Positions 30,401 through 39,400 of a stretch of 64,000 nucleotides of DNA are shown one piece after another. Every line of letters starts with the position of its first letter. Within the stretch, counting starts at the first letter, position 1. The position numbers were made by a program, and so were the translations under genes. This DNA is from Owenia fusiformis (Eukaryota; Annelida; Polychaeta; Sabellida; Oweniidae), in NCBI GenBank assembly GCA_903813345.2, contig CAIIXF020000008.1, positions 7,328,366 through 7,392,365 of the forward strand, written 5' to 3'. The notes under the pieces were generated by a model. The model was not told where the DNA came from. It saw only the letters and a program-made list of their open reading frames with translations, and made no database searches.

Positions 30401-33400
30401 TGTGACCGCTACGTGAATAAATACAAACAATGGCTCCAACATGTCAAAAAGGTTGAAGGAGGTTTCCCAGAAAACTATAAAAGCTTGCTCACTGAATACA
30501 GGTCAGGGTTGTGCTTTAACGTTTAAATGAACTCCTTCCTGTATTTGTAAACATGTATACAAAGCCTGGCACAAGCAACCTTCTCTTGACTTGCTATCTA
30601 CATGTAATATGAGTAAACAATTTAATTCCATTCATTTTCAAAACCACAATCATTATGGATATTTCATTTATACTGTAGATCAGGACACATGGAACCAAGT
30701 TGGGAGATACGCCTCAAAGTGAAACCCCTATTCGCAAAACTCTGGGGAACTGATAAACTTCTGTCCAGTTTTGATGTGGCAGCAATTGGGAGGCCACCAG
30801 AAGAGGGCGCCACTGAGTTCCAAACAGAAGGCTCTCATTGGTTACATTGTGACCAATCAGCAGAGAGGATTGGCTTGCATGGCTACCAGGGAGCAGTGTA
30901 CCTAGAGACGGCTGATGAGGATGACTGGTGTTTCCATGTCTTGGAGGGTTCCCATGGTTACCACACAGATTTCTATGATGAACATCCCCAGCATATAAAT
31001 AACAGTATAAAACAGACATACCATAACCTCACTAATGATGAAGTTACCTGGTATAAGAATAAAGGGGCTGTTGAAAAACGTATTGGAGTGCCAAAAGGGG
31101 GACTTCTTTTGTGGGACTCTAGAACAATCCACGCTAATGCTCTGCCTATAAAAGGGCGCAAACATCCGAAAAGATGGCGTTACATTCTTATTGTTGCTAT
31201 GTTACCAGCAATCTGGACCAATGAGGGTGATCTTGCAACAAAGCAGGAATCATATGAGAAAATGTACAACACTGGTCACTGGGCTGCAGAGGGAGTAGAA
31301 TATTATCCACCTGGTAAGCATGTAGAATGTTACGTCACCCAAGTCATTCTTATCCTATGTTTTTAAAATTACCTTAACATTTGCAATAAGTGTAAGATAT
31401 TCCCGAAGCTATACTATCTTGAGTATTCACTACACTATTACAGTGAAACCTGTAAAGTGGAACACCTCTGTTAGTGGAACACTTTTAACAGTCTCAAGGC
31501 CAACTGACTTTATGTTAAATGAACCACTATTAGTGGAACACCTCCCAAGCGAAACACCTTTTAGAGGTACCAAAGGTGTTCCACTTAGACAGGTTTTACT
31601 CCTTCCAATTTTTCAATTCCATTTATTTATTGCAATTTCCATTTTGAATGATGGCCCTTTACTTTTCATCAACAGGTAAACACACCAATGATCAAAACAG
31701 CATCACTGAACTCCCTGCCATTGCAAAGACTATTGAGGCCAAGCAGCTAGCAGGAGTGATTCCATATGACTTCTATGATGGTGAACCATGTGGTCCAGAG
31801 TGGAGGCCAGAGTGGAAAACTTATGAAGAATCATGTAGAAAGTGGGGCAAAGATAATGTGGGACCTAGAGAAGCAAACCAATATCTATAAACGCAAGAGA
31901 TATACTTGTATAGAAATTGTATAAAATCACTGAATGCCCCTTACAATAAAATGGACGGGTCAATAAACATTTAATTTAGAAACGTTTAAAAAAGACGATT
32001 TCCTCAATAAAATACTAACCTGTTGCCAGGATGAACAAGGCAGGAACATGCAAAATATCACCACCTACCATTTGTTACAGACCTCAAATGCCAGATACCG
32101 ACCGTCAAACCAAAACATTAAACACCATCCACAAAAAAGTTGGAGATTACAGTGTAACAATAGTGGTGTTGACATAAAAATTAACTTACTTTGTTCTATG
32201 ATTTCCATTGCCAATTTCTTCAGTGTTGGAGAGCGTTCTTCAATCAACTGTTGCCATACACGAATCAGCCTTAGCAACCACCAGTCTCCAGTCTGAAATT
32301 TTTTACTTTTGCTTCAATCAAATTCCACATTTTTCTAGCCATTAAGATATAATTTATGAATTTATGTTCATGTAACTCTGTACCTAAAAATGGCTTTCTT
32401 AAAATCTACTGTTCTTAACCTGGAAATGCACAGACAAGAAAAGTGAGACGCCATGTAGCACCAACCTTCCAAGCTGACAACAATATAGTACATTTTTGTA
32501 GATACATTGTATAATAAAACATGAGATATTCTAAAACCTGAGTACTTTAAATTCATGTAACTGGGATCATATAGCATGTGCATTGGGGGTCACAATACTT
32601 ATCTGGAAAGATCAACCCTCCTACAAACTACTGGGTAAAACTGTCTTAGTGAACACCTCTCTCTAGTGAACACTTGTGTTTTGTGAATGGCACTTTAAGA
32701 CACATTTTACATAGACTACTGTATATAAAATCCCCTCTCTGTAATGAACACCTGTGTTTATTGAACAGCACTTCAAGTCACATTTTACATTGACTACTGT
32801 ATAAAATTCCCCCTCTGTAGTGAAGACCTACCAGAGTGAACACTTTTGTGGCTCCATAGGTGTTCACTAATATAGGTGTTCACTAATACAGGTTTTACCT
32901 TAATAAATTCTTACATGTGTATCCTTGAGGTGATGTCTGTTGTCATGTAGGATTATCTTCGCCAGGTACATATATTCAATATCCTTGCATATCGGGTAGA
33001 CAGTGTCACCATCTATTGACAAATCACTGATTGCGTCTTCTCTGAATGCATCCAGCTTCAAAAATATCATCATATTTTAGAACGTATATGTTGTTAAATG
33101 TATAATATAAGAAGTTATGTGAAATGGCACATTTAAGCAAGATATGGGATAACTGGTAAAATTATTTGTGAAAATTTCACAGAACCATTTTGTTGAAAAT
33201 GATAACATTTATGATGAAGCAGAAACACAGATATTATGCAAATTGATAACATTTAACGATTCAGAAACACAAATATTTTGCGAAACCTTCAGAAATGTTC
33301 AGAACTAGTTTAAGAATCAACATTTGTAATTATTTTCCAGATTTACGGGTGCAAATAAATTTACCTGCTCTTCCTCAACCTCAAAGTAGTCACTGGGTTT

Positions 33401-36400
33401 GGAGGTTGATGGTGGGCCTATCCAGTTATTCTGTACAAACAGCTGAAGGGCTGCTATACCTGTAGACAGCAAACGATTCTCCCTGGAAATAGCAACAAAT
33501 ACAAGGAATAAGCAAAAATAAATATAGTAACACACAGATATGTGACAAAATACTGGTTATGAGCATTTGAGAGCATTTTCTTGGGAATAGCATTTTCCAA
33601 ATACAATGTTCTGAAAACTATCTCCTAATTATATCATATAATTAATTTTTAGCCCACATTATATTCTTTAAGTTTTGTGTGTTTCTCACCCTACAGTGAA
33701 TTTAGGAAATATGTATTCAGGCAACATCATGTCTTTGGGAGGTGTTCCGCTATAGATTATAGAGGTTCTACTTTATGTAATTTTATAGGCAGGTGAAAGG
33801 AAGAATATAAGTTTTTCAAATACCAATTAACCGACTCTCGTTAATGAAACAAAGTATGGTCTTAATTAAATCTATTCTAGAGATAGAAGCCGATACATTC
33901 TCATACTTACATATGATTACTTTTATGATTTCTCATGGTATCATCGATTCCTTGTTGAATAATGTCCCTGAGTTTTGCATCTTCCTCCACATCAGACTCT
34001 TTGAGGAAGTCAGCTGAACAGTCATCATCCAACACACGTTCATATTCACTGTTCAGCAATGAAACAAATAAGCTGCATGTTTCACAATCTGAAACAAATA
34101 AGCTGCATGTTACACAATCTGAAACAATAAGCTGTATGTTACACAAACTGAAACATTAATAAGCTGCATGTTTCACAATCTGAAACAAATAAGCTGCATG
34201 TTTCACAATCTGAAACAAAGAAGCTGAAAGTTTCACAATCTGAAACAAATAAGCTTCAAGTTTTACAATCTGAAACAAAGAAGCTGAAAGTTTCACAATC
34301 TGAAACAAATAAGCTTCAAGTTTTACAATCTGAAACAAAGAAGCTGAAAGTTTCACAATCTGAAACAAATAAGATGCATGTTTCACAATCTGAAAAAAAA
34401 GCTGCAAAAATAACTATCAAATTCTACATGACTGTAGTGTTTTAGAGTTAAAAAACAAAGGAGATATTTAACATTTTCCCCTTTTGAATTCAGTCAAATA
34501 TTTTGTTAAGTATGTTGTGTATCAAAAATGCTTTCAGTACTACAACTTCCATTTCCATTGGATTGTGTGTCAAGAAAACCTAAAAAAATAAGCAATATGG
34601 CAACAGTCATATTTGACACGCAAAAAGGTTTGTATATTTCAGATAAATTAGTTATGTGCAATAAACCTGTGGCATCTTGAAACATAGGAAGTTTTCAACC
34701 ATATTAATCTATTTGGAAACTACATGTCAGAAAAGCATCAAATTATATTCAAAAGACCTCATATAAAATAAGGTCTTTTGATTGCTTACTTTTAAGTAGG
34801 TTATATTGATGCACTACCCAAAAATTGGACTATACCAAAGGCCAAGGGAAAAATAGTATTAAGCTCATTATAGGAACCTGAGCTACTACTTTTTTCACGG
34901 CCTGACTGCGTCGCTAGAATTTGAAAAATAAGAGCTAGCTAAAGATTTTGAGTCTTACCTTCTAGAGATTAGAAAGCAAATTTAAATTAAATCCTATCAC
35001 TAATGTTGCATCAACCATTGGCACAATATCCATGAGATTAAAACTTTGAATGAAAACAAATGATTTCCTTGCGAGTTCAAGAAGTTTTAATACAAAAAAT
35101 TACCAAACATATGTGAAAATCTAATGTTTGTTCATTGATTTCATGATTTACCAATCGTCTATATTTGGTCTTAATTATAAAGCATCCTGTAGATCATGCA
35201 GTTTATTCTAATTTAGAAGTTTATCCTCCTCTGCACCATCCTAATCCCATCCACAAAACATTCATTAATATTCTAATGATTTTCACATCAGGCATGATTG
35301 GTTGTCAACAAAGTAGTTTACGGGTCAATAAATTATTTTGTGATCGCGGCAATGCCTTCTCGGAAATCAACACGAGAGCAATGGAAAAGTTGAAAAAGCA
35401 TTTACACTAACTTCTATCAAATATTGTGCTTAAGCTTCATATAATTGACAAAACAAAGGTGATAAGGTTTCATTCAAATTTTTTTTTCAAACCAAACGTG
35501 TGACATTGACACATATTTCGAACCAAATGCGTGACAAATACATAATTCGCATGAAAACTCCGAACGTAATGCATTCACTTTTTTAGGTGTTAGTTTTTTA
35601 CCATATTGACGATTTATAACAAGCAGATTTTTTAAACATCAACATCATTTGTGATTTGCGTGACATTTTATTGTACACGGAAAATTGATGCGTGATTTCA
35701 TATTTTCCAGCAAATGCGTGAAAATCACACCTAATGCGTGAAAATCACACCTAATGCGTGATGGTTGACAGAGCAGTAACCTCTAAAAGATAAGTAAAAC
35801 CCATTTGCAAGCCCATTAGCAAACTCTTATTTTTCAAATTCTACAGTGTTCACCATCAATAAATGGCATCTTGATTTTCTGTCGCCATTCATAGACCATG
35901 GTGATTTGAGACTTTCCAATAATGCTTTAGATAAGTATAGGATATCCTATGATTTTGAGAGATATCATTTTTATCCACGATTTGATATCAATATCTGGAC
36001 GAGTGAGCGTAGCGAATGAGTGTAGATATTAATATCAACGAGTGGATTAAAATAATATCTCTCAAAATCATAGGATGTTCTATTTATCCCATAGTTCACC
36101 AGCCATGGATGTGGTTGGTATAAGTTCATGACCTAACAAAGCATTTCAAAACAACATTCAGTTTTATTTTGTCATTTAAACTGTATAGCCAAAACATAAA
36201 TCATTTCCATATTTGTGACGTCAAGAAATCACCATGTAAGCTCATGTAACAATGCACGTCACATTTGCGTGAGTTTTCAAATCCGTGGAAAAAAGTGATA
36301 TCTGTGGAATATTATCTGTATTCTACAGATATCGCTTTTTTCCACGCATTTGCAAATCATAAATAAAAAATATCATAAATAAATATGTGTTATTCTACAG

Positions 36401-39400
36401 ATTTGACCTAAACTATGGGATAAACATCTCTAACTTTTGCATGTTTTACAATTTGAATACTCTCAACTACTACTGTATGCATGGTCACTTGAAAATTCTC
36501 TTCTTTTTAACATGGGAAATCCTCACTTCAGCAAATCATGGTGTCATTTATTTATGGTGAGCACTGTAGCGACGTAGTCAGGCTGTGAAAAAAACTATCA
36601 GTAGACAGTACTGAAAGTATCAGATGACTCAGGCCCGTAGCCAGGATTTACCTTGGGGGAGCAGTTTTACCAAGGGAGCTTTTGCCAAGAAGGGGAGATT
36701 TTTGACAGGGTGTAGGTACGAAATATTTCGGGGAAAATGCGTGACATATACAGTATCTAGCTGAAAAGTCCAAATGAAATGCGTTCGTTTTTTTAGCGTA
36801 TAGGCGATCTAGTCATATAAATCCGACCGTTGTATGCTGTTCTTCGATATTCCTTGTTCCTATTTGGATATTTATTTTTTATCATTTTCTTAGCATATAC
36901 GGTCGTAGATATTATTGCTGACAAATTGCGGTAAACGCTTTTCTGGCCTGTCTTGGTAACCATAGTTACCATACTAACCAAAGTCACACAAATTATCGAG
37001 TAATTATTTAGCTCCAACATCAAAGTGTTAAATCTTACCTTAGACTAGTCCAACAACATTAGACCTAGCCCGGGCCTCGTTTCTTATCTGACATGTGTTA
37101 TGGCCCGGCTAGGTCTAACCTCCATGACCATTTTGCCTTTGATGCGTTAATTTAATCGTTCAGCAGGTTTCGACAAGCGGAACAAATTAAACCCTGAAAA
37201 CATGGCAATATTACACAAAGAATGTGATTCAAACATCCATACATACCTTATAAACACATACACCCCGTCCCGTATCCCCCTTAGACCCTATTGATGCATA
37301 ATTACGAAAATATTGGAGACAGGTTTGGAAATGACGAAAATGTCGGTCAGTTTCGGTAACATCGAAATTGCAAATCGACCGTCATCACGGCACTGCATTA
37401 ACGAACAGTGGGTTTGCAATTAATAACTGTTTTGCGTGTATACACGCGCTATATAAATTAATCAAAGATACCTGTTATCCTCAAAATTGATCTTTTTATC
37501 CCGAGTAATCGCGATAATAATTATCAATCTATTTGACAACAATTTCGTTTCGCTGGTAGTTTAATTTTACGATCCGGGACACTCAGACGAACAGACACAA
37601 TGACGGACATGCGGAATGTCACTTTAAAGATTGGTAAGTGTAGCCTCATTTTACTCGTATAAATGAACATTTAACACAAAAATATTGTGTTAAATCGCTT
37701 GATGTTATGTGTTTTTATATTATTGTCAAGTATCAGTTGCACGTTATCGCGGAAAAATGGTTTCGATGGATTCAGAACTTGCATCAAAGGAAAGAATAGT
37801 AAGGAGGTTAAACTCAATAACGGCCCCAAAAAATTCCTAATAATAAAGAACGCCGTTATTGAGTTTAACGACGTTGAACTAACCTTAGACATGTAAAACG
37901 CTTGATAAATGACGAAATATAATCAATTGAATTATATTTTCATTATCGCCCGCCATGTTGCTGAATGTTGTTTCCGGTAGTCTAAATGTAAAACATGTAA
38001 CGAAACGGAATCATAATTATTTATTACACAGAGTTTGATTCCAAAGCCGTTCTCTCATACTTATTACTTTTCTCATTTTGAAACAATAACTTTTCCAAAT
38101 AACTTCCCGTCTTAACGACACTGCTTCCCTTTCAACTGAATCTTGTAACAAGTACTTATGATTTCGTTTGATATAGTTTTACATGTAGACTCAGATTAAC
38201 CCGGAAGTGACCTTGGCATGGCAAAATGAAAAAATTTTAAAATTCAAGCGGCATGCTTATATTTCTTCAATTACCAAGCGTTTTACGTGTCTAAGGTAAG
38301 TTTAAATACTTTATAGTTGAAGCAAAGAAATTTATTTATCATTTGTGTGAATCAGAAAAAATAACAACAGATAACATCATACGAGGGTCAGATTTATATG
38401 ACTAAGGCGATCACTTTTGAAGTTTTTCTACAGAAATATTTTTGCTTGACAATAATCAGGTAAAATGCATATTTGCGTAACATATTCTGTCACGCAAAAA
38501 ATCTGGCGTGACTTCAAATTTTCCAGCAAATGCATGACAAATACGCAAATTGCGGGACAGTTGGACAGCCTGCCTGCTACGGGCCTGCACAGAATAGTCA
38601 TATAAATCCGACCGTTGTATGCTGTTTTTCGATATTCCTTGTTCCTATTTGGATATTTATTTTTTATCATTTTCTTAGCATATACGGTCGTAGATATTAA
38701 AGCTGACAAATTGCGGTAAACGCTTTTCTGGCCTGTCTTGGTAACCATAGTTACCATACTAACCAAAGTCACACAAATTATCGAGTAATTATTTAGCTCC
38801 AACATCAAAGTGTTAAATCTTACCTTAGACATGTAAAACACTTGATAATTGACGAGATATAATCAATTGAATTATATTTTCATTATCGCCGCCATGTTGC
38901 TGAATGTTGTTTCCGGTAGTCTAAATGTAAACATGTACCGAAACGGAATCATAATTATTTATTACACAGAGATCGATTCCAAAGCCGTTCTCTCATACTT
39001 ATTACTTTTCTCATTTTGAAACAATAACTTTTCCAAATAACTTCCCTTCTTAACGACACTGCTTCCCTTTCAACTGAATCTTCGTGTAACAAGTACTTAT
39101 GATTTCGTTTGATATAGTTTTACATCTAGACTCAGATTAACCCGGAAGTGACCTTGGCATGGCAAAATGAAAAAATTTTAAAATTCAAGCGGCATGCTTA
39201 TATTTCTTCAATTACCAAGCGTTTTACGTGTCTAAGGTAAGATTAAATACTTTATAGTTGAAACAAAGAAATTTATTTATCATTTGTGTGAATTTGGTTG
39301 GGTAGACAGGCCAGGAAAGCATTTCCCGCAATTTAGAAGCGCGGAGTGTGTATGACCCTAGTATGCAAGAAAATAAGAAAAAACAAGAAAATGCAGCAAA

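Larger units (their letters stand above)
36810..38404. mobile_element. hAT-like non-autonomous transposon, copy A
   Basis: Inverted ends TAGTCATATAAATCYGACC are flanked by a perfect 8-bp duplication AGGCGATC (36802-36809, 38405-38412). Eight-bp duplications are characteristic of hAT elements. Inner inverted repeats (around TAAATCTTACCTTAGAC) lie at both sides. There is no transposase. It carries the 836-bp insertion 37046-37881; without it the element would be 750 bp. Confidence 0.9.
36630..38587. mobile_element. CAGGCCCGTAGCC-ended element, host of the transposon nest
   Basis: The left end is CAGGCCCGTAGCCAGG at 36630; the right end, read inward, is CAGGCCCGTAGCAGG at 38587. Without the hAT-like copy inside it, the element is about 355 bp. 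Its interior contains AAATGCGTGACA-type motifs also found at 35490-35760. No clean target duplication is seen (TGACT left, CACAG right), so the ends may have recombined. Confidence 0.65.

Noticed and set aside
34156-34407. Ten-residue repeat protein (FQIVKLSASL type) on the minus strand
   Set aside because: By-product of the 30-bp minisatellite in a TTC27 intron; not joined in phase to the next exon.
34962-34975. CTCTAGAAG before GTAAGA as the missing TTC27 exon
   Set aside because: A stop codon lies a few codons upstream in the required frame and no acceptor is placed sensibly.
36793-37023. Open frame shared by both hAT-like copies
   Set aside because: Short, lies in the terminal part of a non-autonomous element, and ends at its tip; no transposase motif.
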